Shown piece after piece: positions 45,388-54,487 of a stretch of 64,000 bases of DNA (positions are counted from its first letter, which is position 1; every line of letters begins with the position of its first letter). Source of the DNA: Flavobacteriales bacterium (GTDB taxonomy: Bacteria; Bacteroidota; Bacteroidia; Flavobacteriales_F; PHOS-HE28). Below the pieces are notes generated by a model. It was not told the origin of the DNA. It was given only the letters and a program-made list of their open reading frames with translations, and ran no database searches. The position numbers and the translations under genes were made by a program. The DNA lies in assembly GCA_016703005.1 (NCBI GenBank), contig JADJCX010000012.1, positions 1 to 64,000 on the forward strand, given 5' to 3'.

Positions 45388-46608
45388 CTATAGGATCTGC
45401 ACCTCCACCCGACGATTGGCCTCGCTCTGGTCCTTGTTCTTGGGCTCGGGGAACAACATCTTGCTGTTTCCATAGCCTTTGTAGGAGAGCCGTTCCGGTT
45501 CAATATCGTTCACCAGCAGAAAGTCATAAACAGCCTTCGCACGACCGGTGCTCAGTTCGATGAACTCCTTCGTGTTCTTGTACGTCGGGCCGTTCACGTG
45601 CCCTTCGATCTCGATGCGTGTGGTGGGATTCTGTTGCATGAACCGCAACAATTGGAGCATGGAGCCTTGGCTGTTCTTCATCACCGTTACGTCGTTGCCC
45701 ACGAAGCGGATATCCTCCAGTACCACATGCGCGCCCGGCTCGATCGGCGTGAGTTTCAGATCGACGGTCACGAGGCTGTCGGTACTTCCTTTCACTTTCA
45801 AGTTGTGGAACATGTAGCCCTTCTGCACGCATCCGATCTTCAGGGTACGGTACTGGTCCATCCGGTACTCGTACGTGCTCTTTCCCTTCGCCTCCACCAC
45901 TTTGTCGAAGATCATTCCTTCGATCGTCAGAACACTTTGGACGGGCTTGCCGCTTTTGGCGTCGGTGACGTTGATACGTAATGTCTGTTGGGCCACTTCG
46001 GACTTCTCCGGCACCTCGGGCGGCGGTGGTGGGTCGTAATGAAAACGGATCGTATAACCATCCAAGGGCCTGTCTTGGTAGTCGATCACCAAATAGTAGA
46101 GGTCGCCACCCTTCACCTCAATGGCGCTGCTGAATGATGAACCCACGCCTGAGCGCACGTACGCATCAGGCGCGTCCTTCCGCAACCCGCAAATGCTGTG
46201 GTTGTCCTTGTCATTTCGGCTGATGTTCGTCCGGATGGGCGCTACTGACTTCCCTTGGATCTTGTCACAAATGCCCGGTATTGCCCCTTCGAAGACGAGG
46301 AAGTCTATGTCGTCGTCGATGTTCTTCGGTTCGATGGTGAAGGTGAGCAGCGTGGTATTGGGCGCACGGAACTTGTACCATGTGGTATGGTGCTCACGCT
46401 CGAACCACTGCTTGTCCTCGGCAGGGTTCTCCTTTATCTCCAGCACGTTGCCGAAGCCGCGCACGGCCTGCTCCTGTACGTACACGCTGTCCGCTATGAA
46501 CAGGGCACCTGTGCAATCGCCATTATCCTGCGTAAGACGTTGTGCCGACGAGGTGTTCACCACGACGGAAAAAACGAGGAACAGGAATGCGGAGCGGGAG
46601 AGCTGCAT
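45388..46608 (-). CDS. OmpA family protein
   Basis: 406 residues with a signal peptide (SAFLFLVFSVVVNTSSAQ). An N-terminal carbohydrate-binding-like beta-sandwich (TTWYKFRAPNTTLLTFTIEP; DDDIDFLVFEG) is followed by a proline linker (DPPPPPEVPEK), a second beta domain and a C-terminal OmpA peptidoglycan-binding domain (NPTTRIEIEGHVNGPTYKNT, LSTGRAKAVYDFLLV, SYKGYGNSK, EANRRVEVQIL). It should tether the outer membrane or a surface structure to the cell wall. Confidence 0.88.
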   Translation of the reverse strand: MQLSRSAFLFLVFSVVVNTSSAQRLTQDNGDCTGALFIADSVYVQEQAVRGFGNVLEIKENPAEDKQWFEREHHTTWYKFRAPNTTLLTFTIEPKNIDDDIDFLVFEGAIPGICDKIQGKSVAPIRTNISRNDKDNHSICGLRKDAPDAYVRSGVGSSFSSAIEVKGGDLYYLVIDYQDRPLDGYTIRFHYDPPPPPEVPEKSEVAQQTLRINVTDAKSGKPVQSVLTIEGMIFDKVVEAKGKSTYEYRMDQYRTLKIGCVQKGYMFHNLKVKGSTDSLVTVDLKLTPIEPGAHVVLEDIRFVGNDVTVMKNSQGSMLQLLRFMQQNPTTRIEIEGHVNGPTYKNTKEFIELSTGRAKAVYDFLLVNDIEPERLSYKGYGNSKMLFPEPKNKDQSEANRRVEVQIL

Positions 46609-46628
46609 ACCAAGTAGCGGTTCAACGC

Positions 46629-49334
46629 TCAGTCAGTGCCCCCGGTTTCGTAACCCAGGTTGCTTCCCAACCACCGTTCAACCTGCGCAATGGTAATGCC
46701 CTTTCGGCGCGACAAGTCTTCCACCTGGTCTTTCGCGATACGGCCCACCCCGAAATACTTGCTCTTCGGGTGTGCGAAGTACCATCCACTGACGGCAGCA
46801 GCAGGATGCATGGCAAGGCTTTCCGTTAGTTCGATACCCGTGTGCCGGGTTGCATCCAACAACCTGAAAAGTTCCGGCTTCTCCGTGTGATCAGGACAAG
46901 CCGGATAACCCGGTGCAGGACGGATGCCTTGGTACTCCTCCTTGATGAGCTGATCATTGGTGAAGGTGCTCGGCGTCTCGTAACCCCAGAGCTCTTGTCG
47001 AACTACCTCATGCAGCTTCTCGGCGAAGGCCTCTGCCAAGCGGTCCGCCAAGGCTTTCAACATGATCGCGCTGTAGTCGTCGTGCGCGGCTTCGAAGCGC
47101 TTCACGTGGGCATCGATGCCATGACCGGTGGTAACGGCGAAACCACCGAGGTGATCAATGAGACCGGTCTCCTTCGGCGCGAGGAAATCGCTCAGGCAGT
47201 TGTACGCTACACCCTGCGCCTTCTTCGACTGCGCGCGCATGCCGTGGAAACGCCCGATGGTAGTGCTGCGCTTGTCGTCGGCATATACTTCCATGTCGTC
47301 CTCCACCGCGTTCGCGGGCCAGATGGCAGCCACGCCATGCGCTTGCAACCACTTCTCGGCGACCAGCTGCTTCAGCATGCGCTGGGCATCCTCGTAAAGC
47401 TGCGTGGCCTCCTTGCCTACGACCGGGTCGGTAAGGATCTTGGGGTAGCGCCCCGCCAGTTCCCAAGCTTGGAAGAAGGGCGTCCAGTCGATGTAGGGCA
47501 CCAATTCCGCAAGCGGAAAGTTGCGGTATGGGAACACACCGATACGCTTAGGCTGCACGGGTGGCTCGTTGCCGAAATCGATAGCGAAACGCTTGACGCG
47601 TGCCTCAGCAATAGGCACGTATTCCTTGGTGCGCTCGTGACCTTCGTACTGGGCACGAACGTGCGCGTATTCGTCCTTGAGCTTGGCGGCAAAAGCCCCA
47701 CGGTCCGTGTCGCTCAGCAGGCTGCTCACAACAGGTACGCTCCGGCTGGCATCGATCACATGCACCACGGGTTGGCTGTAGTGCTGCGCAATGCGCACGG
47801 CAGTGTGCACACGGCTTGTGGTAGCGCCACCGATCAGCAGCGGCACGGTGAATTTCTCCCTCTCCATCTCCTTGGCCACATGCACCATTTCATCGAGCGA
47901 TGGCGTGATCAAACCACTGAGGCCGATGATGTCGACGTTGTTCTCTTTGGCAGCCGCGAGGATCTTCTCGCACTGTACCATCACGCCCATATCGATCACT
48001 TCCCAGCCGTTGCACGCGAGTATCACACCAACGATGTTCTTGCCGATGTCGTGCACATCGCCCTTCACGGTGGCCATGAGGATCTTCTTTGCACCGGTGC
48101 TTTGCTGTGCTATCGGTAACGACTTCTTCTTCTCCAACAGGAATGGCTCCAAGTAGGCCACGGCCTTCTTCATCACGCGTGCGCTTTTGACCACTTGAGG
48201 CAGGAACATCTTGCCTGCGCCGAACAGATCGCCCACCACGTTCATACCGGCCATCAGCGGGCCCTCAATGACTTTCACCGGATCTTGCAGGTGCGCGCGA
48301 GCCTCCTCCGTGTCTGCATCGATGTACTCCGTGATGCCGTGGACGAGCGCATGCTTCAATCGCTCTTCCACACTGCCTTCGCGCCACGCAGCACGTTGCG
48401 CCACGACTTCGGCACTGGGCGCGCCTTTGTAGCGTTCTGCGAAGACGACCATACGTTCGGTGGCATCGGGCCTGCGTGCCAGCAATACATCCTCGACGTG
48501 TTCGAGCAGGTCCTTCGGAATGTCGTCGTAAACACCGATCTGGCCTGCGTTCACGATCCCCATGTCCAACCCGGCCTTGATCGCGTGGTAGAGAAAGGCA
48601 GTATGGATCGCCTCGCGCACAGGCTCGTTCCCGCGGAAGCTGAAGCTCACGTTGCTCACACCGCCGCTGGTGAGCGCACCGGGCAAGTGCTTCTTGATCC
48701 ACGACACTGCGCGGATGAAGTCCACAGCATAGTGGTCGTGCTCGCTCATGCCCGTGGCTACCGTCAGGATGTTCGGGTCGATGATGATGTCGTGCGGGGC
48801 GAAGTGCGCTTGCTCGATGAGCAATCTGTAAGCGCGCTCTGCGATAGCGATCCGCCGCTCGAAGTTGTCGGCCTGGCCTTGCTCATCGAAACACATGACC
48901 ACGGCCGCCGCACCCAGTCGTTTGACAATACGCGCCTGCCGCAGGAATTCCGTTTCCCCTTCCTTCAAGCTGATGCTGTTGGCGATACCCTTGCCCTGCA
49001 AGCACTTCAACCCGGCTTCGATCACGCTGAACTTGCTGCTGTCCACCATCACGGGTACGCGCGCGATGTCCGGCTCAGCAGCGATCAGGTTGAGCAACTT
49101 GCGCATGGCCGCCACCCCATCGATGAGGCCTTCGTCCATGTTCACATCGATCACCTGCGCACCGTTCTCCACCTGCTGGCGCGCCACCGAAACAGCTTCG
49201 TCGTACTTGCCTTCCTTGATCAGTTTGCGGAACGCAGCGCTACCGGTAACGTTGGTGCGTTCGCCGATGTTGACGAAGTTGCTGCCTTGGAAAATGCGCA
49301 GCGGCTCGAGGCCGCTGTAGGTCGGGATGCTCAT
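46629..49334 (-). CDS. metH: Cobalamin-dependent methionine synthase, pterin/B12/activation domains
   Basis: 901 residues from the ATG at 49334, overlapping the upstream gene by 4 bp. Domains in order: pterin-binding (NIGERTNVTGSAAFRKLIKE; MVDSSKFSVIEAGLKCLQGK), B12 cap and cobalamin-binding with the lower ligand histidine in KGDVHDIGKNIVGVIL, and the activation domain with RPAPGYPACPDHTEK. The homocysteine-binding domain is on the separate upstream gene, an arrangement known in Flavobacteria. It transfers the methyl group of methyl-tetrahydrofolate to homocysteine. Confidence 0.95.
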   Translation of the reverse strand: MSIPTYSGLEPLRIFQGSNFVNIGERTNVTGSAAFRKLIKEGKYDEAVSVARQQVENGAQVIDVNMDEGLIDGVAAMRKLLNLIAAEPDIARVPVMVDSSKFSVIEAGLKCLQGKGIANSISLKEGETEFLRQARIVKRLGAAAVVMCFDEQGQADNFERRIAIAERAYRLLIEQAHFAPHDIIIDPNILTVATGMSEHDHYAVDFIRAVSWIKKHLPGALTSGGVSNVSFSFRGNEPVREAIHTAFLYHAIKAGLDMGIVNAGQIGVYDDIPKDLLEHVEDVLLARRPDATERMVVFAERYKGAPSAEVVAQRAAWREGSVEERLKHALVHGITEYIDADTEEARAHLQDPVKVIEGPLMAGMNVVGDLFGAGKMFLPQVVKSARVMKKAVAYLEPFLLEKKKSLPIAQQSTGAKKILMATVKGDVHDIGKNIVGVILACNGWEVIDMGVMVQCEKILAAAKENNVDIIGLSGLITPSLDEMVHVAKEMEREKFTVPLLIGGATTSRVHTAVRIAQHYSQPVVHVIDASRSVPVVSSLLSDTDRGAFAAKLKDEYAHVRAQYEGHERTKEYVPIAEARVKRFAIDFGNEPPVQPKRIGVFPYRNFPLAELVPYIDWTPFFQAWELAGRYPKILTDPVVGKEATQLYEDAQRMLKQLVAEKWLQAHGVAAIWPANAVEDDMEVYADDKRSTTIGRFHGMRAQSKKAQGVAYNCLSDFLAPKETGLIDHLGGFAVTTGHGIDAHVKRFEAAHDDYSAIMLKALADRLAEAFAEKLHEVVRQELWGYETPSTFTNDQLIKEEYQGIRPAPGYPACPDHTEKPELFRLLDATRHTGIELTESLAMHPAAAVSGWYFAHPKSKYFGVGRIAKDQVEDLSRRKGITIAQVERWLGSNLGYETGGTD

Positions 49335-50332
49335 GCGATGACGGACAGCTTTCTGGGCGCGTGCTTGGCTGCTTCCTTCGCCAGCGCAGTGATATGATCC
49401 GGCGTCGTGCCGCAGCAACCGCCCACGATGTTCACCAACCCATCGCGCATGAACTCGCCTACGAGCTGCGCGGTCATCGCCGGCGTTTCATCGTACTCGC
49501 CGAATTGGTTCGGAAGTCCAGCGTTCGGGTACACACTTGTGAGACAGGTCGCGTTCTCGGACAGCACTTGCAAGTAGGGTCGCATTTGTGCCGCACCTAG
49601 TGCGCAATTCAATCCTATGCTGAACAGCTCCACGTGGCCCATGCTGATCATGAAAGCATCGATCGTCTGGCCGCTCAGTGTGCGTCCACTGGCATCGGTG
49701 ATCGTAACACTGCACATGAGCGGCACCCGGCTGCCGCGCTTGTCGAAGACCTCTTCAATGGCATAGAAAGCAGCCTTGGCATTGAGGGTGTCGAAGATGG
49801 TTTCCACCAGCAACAGGTCCACTCCACCATCCAACAGTGCGTGCACTTGTTCGGCGTAAGCAGCTACCAGATCATCGAAGTGAACAGCGCGGAAACCCGG
49901 GTCGTTCACATCCGGGCTGAGGCTCGCGGTCTTGTTCGTTGGCCCAAGCGCACCGGCGACGAAGCGCGGTTTGCCGGGATCCTTGGCGGTGAAAGCATCG
50001 CATGCTTCCTTGGCAAGTCGTGCTGAAGCGAGGTTCATCCCGCGCACCAAATGCTCGCACTTGTGCTCGCCTTGCGCGATGCTGGTCGCGCTGAACGTGT
50101 TGGTCTCGATGATGTCAGCGCCCGCTTGGAGATACTGCTCATGAATGCGCTTGATCGCTTCAGGCCGTGAAATGGACAACAACTCGTTGTTCCCCTTCAG
50201 CAGGATGTCGTGCTGCTCCATTCCTTGCGGATGGAAATCCTCTTCCGTGAGGCCGAGGCGCTGGATCATGGTGCCCATGGCCCCATCCAGGACAAGGATG
50301 CGTTCGCTCGCCAGCTTTTCCAGTGTGCTCAT
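49331..50332 (-). CDS. metH: Homocysteine S-methyltransferase subunit of split methionine synthase
   Basis: 333 residues matching the first domain of MetH: ILVLDGAMGTMIQRLGLTEE, ADIIETNTFSATSIAQGE, and zinc ligands in IGLNCALG and VNIVGGCCGTTPDHITAL. It binds zinc and homocysteine. The stop overlaps the start of the second subunit gene (ATGA). The leader contains a SAM-I riboswitch, so the operon should be off when S-adenosylmethionine is plentiful. Confidence 0.93.
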   Translation of the reverse strand: MSTLEKLASERILVLDGAMGTMIQRLGLTEEDFHPQGMEQHDILLKGNNELLSISRPEAIKRIHEQYLQAGADIIETNTFSATSIAQGEHKCEHLVRGMNLASARLAKEACDAFTAKDPGKPRFVAGALGPTNKTASLSPDVNDPGFRAVHFDDLVAAYAEQVHALLDGGVDLLLVETIFDTLNAKAAFYAIEEVFDKRGSRVPLMCSVTITDASGRTLSGQTIDAFMISMGHVELFSIGLNCALGAAQMRPYLQVLSENATCLTSVYPNAGLPNQFGEYDETPAMTAQLVGEFMRDGLVNIVGGCCGTTPDHITALAKEAAKHAPRKLSVIA

Positions 50333-50433
50333 TGCTTTCCGTTTTCGATCGGTCCATCCGGCTCAGCTTACGGAGCAGGATAAGGTGACAACACACTGCG
50401 TGTTCACGCATGCGGGGTGATACCTGATCGCAG

Positions 50434-50540
50434 CTCATCTCTTCCCGACAAGTCGGGATGGAATTGGCACCTGTCCACCTTGCGGTGGATGGTTGTCAAG
50501 GCTTCATCGGGCCATTATCCCTCAGCCTTTCTTGATAAGC
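50434..50540 (-). ncRNA. SAM-I (S-box) riboswitch upstream of the metH operon
   Basis: On the minus strand the leader reads CTTATCAAGAAAGGCTGAGG then GATAATGGCCCGATGAAGCC, TTGACAACC and later AGGTGCCAATTCC, ending GAGATGAG. These are the conserved core of the S-box: P1 (CTTATC with GATGAG), the AGGGA-GGCCC-ATGAAGCC core, the CAACC strand and the GGTGCCAATTCC joining strand. The P3/P4 hairpins are present (TCCACCGCAAGGTGGA; TCCCGACTTGTCGGGA). It lies 101 bp before the start codon. No strong terminator was found, so the output may act on translation. Confidence 0.93.
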
Positions 50541-50560
50541 GTTACCGGAAAGAACGTGGC

Positions 50561-50568
50561 CAAATGTA
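50561..50568 (-). promoter_or_regulatory. Promoter -7 box of the metH operon
   Basis: TACATTTG on the minus strand (50568-50561) matches TAnnTTTG exactly. It is 21 bases upstream of the riboswitch P1 stem, which places the transcript start just before the aptamer. No -33 TTG was found at the usual spacing. Confidence 0.55.
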
Positions 50569-50671
50569 ATGCGGGCGCGAATGCCCTTGATCATGCGCTG
50601 CAAAGGACAGGACGTTGATAACCGCAGTTCCCCGCGGAACGCATCGGAAAACGGGCGGATACCTTCGCCGC

Positions 50672-51473
50672 GTGCAGAACGAATTGTTACCGCTTGTGGA
50701 CGCTTCCATCGAGGCATCCTTCGCGGCAGGACGGGAGATCCTGGCCGTTTACGGAACGGACTTCACCTCGGAGCAGAAGGCGGATAAGAGCCCGTTGACC
50801 GAAGCCGACAAACGGGCGCACAAAGCGATCGCCACTGTGTTGGACCGTACCGGACTTCCCACCGTGAGCGAGGAAGGTCGCACAATGCCCGCGACGGAAC
50901 GACAGGCATGGAAGCGCTATTGGCTCGTGGACCCGCTTGACGGCACCAAGGAGTTCATCAAACGCAACGGCGAATTCACGGTGAACATCGCTGATCGAGA
51001 ATGGCATGCCCATCGGAGGCGCGCTCTACGTGCCGGTGAAAGACGTGCTCTACTTCGCCTGGCAAGGCGGTGGCGCCTACCGTATCCAGCAGGCGAAAAC
51101 CTTCGCGGGAAGGTCGGCGTATGAACTCGCCGCCCTAGCCGAAAAACTACCCGTGCAGAACGTTCGCGAGACCTTTACCATCGTTGCCAGCCGCAGCCAC
51201 AGCACACCGGAAACGGAGGCGTTCGTGGCGGAGAAGCAAGCGCAACATGGTAGCGTTCAACTCACCAGCATCGGCAGTGCACTGAAGATCTGTCTCGTGG
51301 CCGAGGGCGCTGCGGACGTGTATCCGCGTTACGCGCCCACCATGGAATGGGACACTGCGGCCGGGCATGCGGTCGCATTGGAAGCCGGGAAGGACATCAC
51401 GGATGTTACCACCGGAAAGAGCATGCGCTACAACAAAGACTCACTGGTGAACAACTGGTTCATCGTTCAATAA
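50672..51473 (+). CDS. cysQ: 3'(2'),5'-bisphosphate nucleotidase CysQ (frameshifted)
   Basis: Inositol-monophosphatase-fold enzyme that clears PAP from sulfate assimilation. The start is the GTG at 50672 (QNELLPLVDASIEASFAAGR). Metal motifs are intact: TVSEEG, VDPLDGTKEFIKRNGEFTVN, and in the second frame MEWDTAAGHAVALEAG. The break is at about 50990: the family reads NIALIENGMPIGGALY, whereas the sequence has AACATCGCTGATCGAGAA; restoring a lost GC in ATCGCGCTGATC repairs the frame. The downstream part runs to 51473. A dinucleotide loss, probably an error. Confidence 0.9.
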
Positions 51474-51494
51474 GCAGAAGCACATACCACTACC

Positions 51495-52616
51495 ATGGCG
51501 AAGAAAAAGAAGGCTGAGGCCGGCAAGAAAAGGAAGGTCGCACTGATCACCGGCGTTACCGGACAGGATGGTGCCTACCTGAGCGAACTGCTCCTGAACA
51601 AGGGATATGAAGTACACGGCGTGAAGCGGCGCAGTTCGTTGTTCAATACGGACCGCATCGACCATCTCTACCACGATATGCACGAGAAGGGCCGCCCCTT
51701 CCACCTGCACTACGGCGACCTCACCGACAGTGTCAATTGCCTGCGCTTGGTGAAGGAGATCCAGCCGGACGAGATCTACAACCTCGCGGCCATGAGCCAC
51801 GTGGCCGTGAGCTTCGAAATGCCCGAGTACACGGCCAATGCCGACGGCATCGGCACACTGCGATTCCTTGAAGCGATCCGCATCCTGGGCATGGAGAAGA
51901 AGACCAAATTCTACCAAGCCTCAACGAGTGAATTGTACGGTGGCGTATTGCCCCGTGCACAGAACGAGGAGACGCCATTCTACCCGAAGAGCCCCTACGG
52001 TGTGGCGAAGCTTTACGGCTTCTGGATAACCAAGAACTACCGCGAGAGCTACGGCATGTTCGCGTGCAACGGCATCCTGTTCAACCACGAAAGTCCGCTG
52101 CGTGGCGAGACATTCGTAACGCGCAAGATCACGCGCGCCGTGGCCAAGATCAAACTCGGTTTGCAGGACACGCTGTACCTCGGAAACATCGACGCGAAAC
52201 GCGATTGGGGCCACGCTAAGGATTACGTGGAAGGCATGTGGCTGATGCTGCAAGCCAAGAAGCCCGATGATTTCGTGCTCGCAACCGGCAAGACATACAC
52301 CGTGCGTCACTTCATCGATCTGGCATTTGCCGAAGCTGGCGTGAAGCTGGAATGGAAAGGCAAGGGCGTGAACGAGAAGGGCTATGACAAGAAGACCGGA
52401 AAGCTGCGGGTGGCCATTGACAAGCGCTACTACCGCCCGGCCGAAGTGGACCACTTGGAAGGCGACCCGAGCAAGGCGAAGCGTGTGCTTGGCTGGAAGC
52501 ATAAATACGATCTCAAGGCGTTGGTGAAAGAGATGGTGGCCTGCGATGTGGACCTCTTCAAGCGCGATGTCTACCTGAAGCAAGGCGGACACAAGATCCT
52601 GCACGAACAGGAGTAG
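51495..52616 (+). CDS. gmd: GDP-mannose 4,6-dehydratase
   Basis: 373 residues. Extended short-chain dehydrogenase with ALITGVTGQDGAYLSELLLN (NADP loop), STSELYGG and YGVAKLYGFW (catalytic YxxxK), and RDWGHAKDYVEGMW. It makes GDP-4-keto-6-deoxymannose. The next gene, fcl, completes GDP-L-fucose synthesis for surface glycans. The N-terminus carries an unusual lysine-rich extension (AKKKKAEAGKKRK) ahead of the fold. Confidence 0.96.
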   Translation: MAKKKKAEAGKKRKVALITGVTGQDGAYLSELLLNKGYEVHGVKRRSSLFNTDRIDHLYHDMHEKGRPFHLHYGDLTDSVNCLRLVKEIQPDEIYNLAAMSHVAVSFEMPEYTANADGIGTLRFLEAIRILGMEKKTKFYQASTSELYGGVLPRAQNEETPFYPKSPYGVAKLYGFWITKNYRESYGMFACNGILFNHESPLRGETFVTRKITRAVAKIKLGLQDTLYLGNIDAKRDWGHAKDYVEGMWLMLQAKKPDDFVLATGKTYTVRHFIDLAFAEAGVKLEWKGKGVNEKGYDKKTGKLRVAIDKRYYRPAEVDHLEGDPSKAKRVLGWKHKYDLKALVKEMVACDVDLFKRDVYLKQGGHKILHEQE

Positions 52617-52691
52617 TAGTTGATCGTTGTTGGTTGGCGGTTGTTCGGCTTGCGACGCAGCTCACTCACCAACAACCAACAACCAACAACA
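52617..52691. repeat. Short low-complexity inverted repeat between gmd and fcl
   Basis: GTTGTTGGTTGG at the left is mirrored by CCAACAACCAACAACC at the right, immediately before the fcl start codon. The transcript could fold into a hairpin over the fcl ribosome-binding region. No further gene is present in the gap. Confidence 0.5.
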
Positions 52692-53630
52692 ATGAACCAG
52701 TCAGACAAGATCTACATCGCCGGGCACCGCGGCATGGTGGGCAGTGCCATCGTGCGCCGCCTGCAGAAGGACGGCTTCAACAACATTGTCACGCGCAGCA
52801 GCAAGGAGCTCGACCTGAAGGAACAACAAGCCGTACGTGACTTCTTCCAGCAGGAAAAGCCGAATGTGGTGGTGCTGGCAGCCGCCAAGGTGGGCGGCAT
52901 ACACGCCAACAACGTGTACCGCGCGCAGTTCCTGTTCGAGAACCTGATGATCCAGAACAATGTGATCCACAGCGCATACGAGAGCGGTGTGACGAAGCTG
53001 TTGTTCCTTGGTTCTTCGTGCATCTATCCGAAGTTGGCACCACAACCGTTGAAGGAAGAGAGCCTACTTACCGGGTTGCTGGAACAGACCAACGAGCCGT
53101 ACGCCATCGCCAAGATCGCAGGGATCAAGATGGCCGAGAGCTACCGTAGGCAATACGGCGTGAACTATATCAGTGCGATGCCCACGAACCTGTACGGGCC
53201 CAACGACAATTACGACCTGAACAACAGCCACGTGTTGCCTGCGCTCATCCGCAAGTTCCACACGGCGAAAGTCACGAACGCCCCCAGTGTCGAAGTGTGG
53301 GGCACAGGATCGCCGATGCGCGAATTTCTGCACGTGGATGACCTCGCGGACGCCTGCTTCTTCCTCCTCCAGAACTACGACGAGGAGATGTTCGTGAACA
53401 TCGGCACCGGCGTGGACCTTACGATCAAGGAATTGGCGGAGATGATCAAGGACATCGTAGGCTACACCGGCGAACTGAAGTGGAACACCGAGAAGCCCGA
53501 TGGCACACCGCGCAAGCTTATGGACGTTTCGCGCCTGCACAACCTAGGCTGGAAACACCGCATCGGCTTGCGCGAAGGCATCACCGCCGTGTACGCTGAG
53601 TTCGCGAAAAGCGAAATGGCAAAGGCGTAG
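52692..53630 (+). CDS. fcl: GDP-L-fucose synthase
   Basis: 312 residues from the ATG at 52692. Motifs: IYIAGHRGMVGSAIVRRLQ (NADP loop), FLGSSCIYPKLAPQPLKEES, and YAIAKIAGIKMAESYRRQYG (YxxxK). It carries out the epimerase-reductase step after Gmd. The pair is enough to make GDP-fucose, but no fucosyltransferase lies in the window. Confidence 0.96.
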   Translation: MNQSDKIYIAGHRGMVGSAIVRRLQKDGFNNIVTRSSKELDLKEQQAVRDFFQQEKPNVVVLAAAKVGGIHANNVYRAQFLFENLMIQNNVIHSAYESGVTKLLFLGSSCIYPKLAPQPLKEESLLTGLLEQTNEPYAIAKIAGIKMAESYRRQYGVNYISAMPTNLYGPNDNYDLNNSHVLPALIRKFHTAKVTNAPSVEVWGTGSPMREFLHVDDLADACFFLLQNYDEEMFVNIGTGVDLTIKELAEMIKDIVGYTGELKWNTEKPDGTPRKLMDVSRLHNLGWKHRIGLREGITAVYAEFAKSEMAKA

Positions 53631-53639
53631 CTAGCCCGC

Positions 53640-53798
53640 TCAACCCTTCAGACCCCTTCCTTGTATGATCCGGAGGATCACCGCGATCAGTGCGATCACC
53701 AATAACACGTGGATCAAACCGGTGGCGCTGTATACGAATACGCCCAGTAGCCAGCCGATGACCAGGATCACTGCGATGATGTAAAGGAGATTGCCCAT
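53640..53798 (-). CDS. Lmo0937-family small membrane protein
   Basis: 52 residues, two hydrophobic helices: MGNLLYIIAVILVIGWLLG and SATGLIHVLLVIALIAVILR, ending in a short basic tail (IIQGRGLKG). This is the typical lmo0937 family, often stress-induced. The 300 bp upstream to 54100 contains nothing else recognisable on either strand. Confidence 0.85.
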   Translation of the reverse strand: MGNLLYIIAVILVIGWLLGVFVYSATGLIHVLLVIALIAVILRIIQGRGLKG

Positions 53799-54100
53799 GA
53801 TGGTTGTTTTCCCTTCGGCCGGGCGGATCACATGCCAGTGTTGGTAGGCCGAGGTGAGCGTACACCTGCTCACTTGATCCGTCGTTACACGAACCATCCG
53901 ACGGGCAAGATGTTCCCCAAGGCGTGTGGAATTCGTTCCCCAGAACGCCTGAAAAATCGCCTTGGCCGGTATACTTTCGGCAACGGGAGCGAGCATCCGC
54001 AAGCGGTATGGACATTGTCCTGCTCACCCATATGTATAGTGGCACGAGCGCCGAGCGGAGATCTGAAGGGTATCAACGGGTTCAGGAACCAAGCCGGGGA

Positions 54101-54460
54101 ATGAAGAAGAACGTGCTGATCGTCGACGACGAACCGGAGATCTGCTTGCTCCTTCAAGCGATCCTTGCCAAGCAAGGCATCGCCGCGATCAGTGCGAACT
54201 CTTTGGCTCAAGCGCGACAAAACCTTCAGCAAGGCAACTATGACGGCGTATTCCTGGACGTTAATCTGCCCGATGGCAAGGGATATGAACTGATACCCGA
54301 GCTGAAGGTCGGGTACCCGAAGATCCGTGTGATCGTGATCAGCGCCATGGACCAGGAAAGGACGAACGCCATGCAGGCCGGCACCCACCTCTTTCTGCCC
54401 AAGCCATTGGATCTGCGGACCATCCTGGCAAGCTTGAAAGAAGTCGGGCTCATGAATTGA
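54101..54460 (+). CDS. Single-domain response regulator
   Basis: 119 residues from the ATG at 54101. A CheY-like receiver: acidic pair in VLIVDDEPEICLLLQ, phosphorylation site in VFLDVNLPDGKG and lysine in LFLPKPLDL. It has no output domain. It lies 27 bp before an NtrC-type regulator with which it probably forms an operon. Confidence 0.9.
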   Translation: MKKNVLIVDDEPEICLLLQAILAKQGIAAISANSLAQARQNLQQGNYDGVFLDVNLPDGKGYELIPELKVGYPKIRVIVISAMDQERTNAMQAGTHLFLPKPLDLRTILASLKEVGLMN

Positions 54461-54487
54461 ACCAATACCAGAACCAAGACTTCCACC

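Noticed and set aside
46842..49397. Long plus-strand open frames of about 400 residues
   Set aside because: They are antisense to metH, which has clear domains. No start region or similarity was seen.
51495..51533. Nuclear-localisation-like lysine run at the Gmd N-terminus as a sign of transfer from a eukaryote
   Set aside because: The rest of the gene has local base composition and typical bacterial Gmd motifs; the extension is simply a basic N-terminus.
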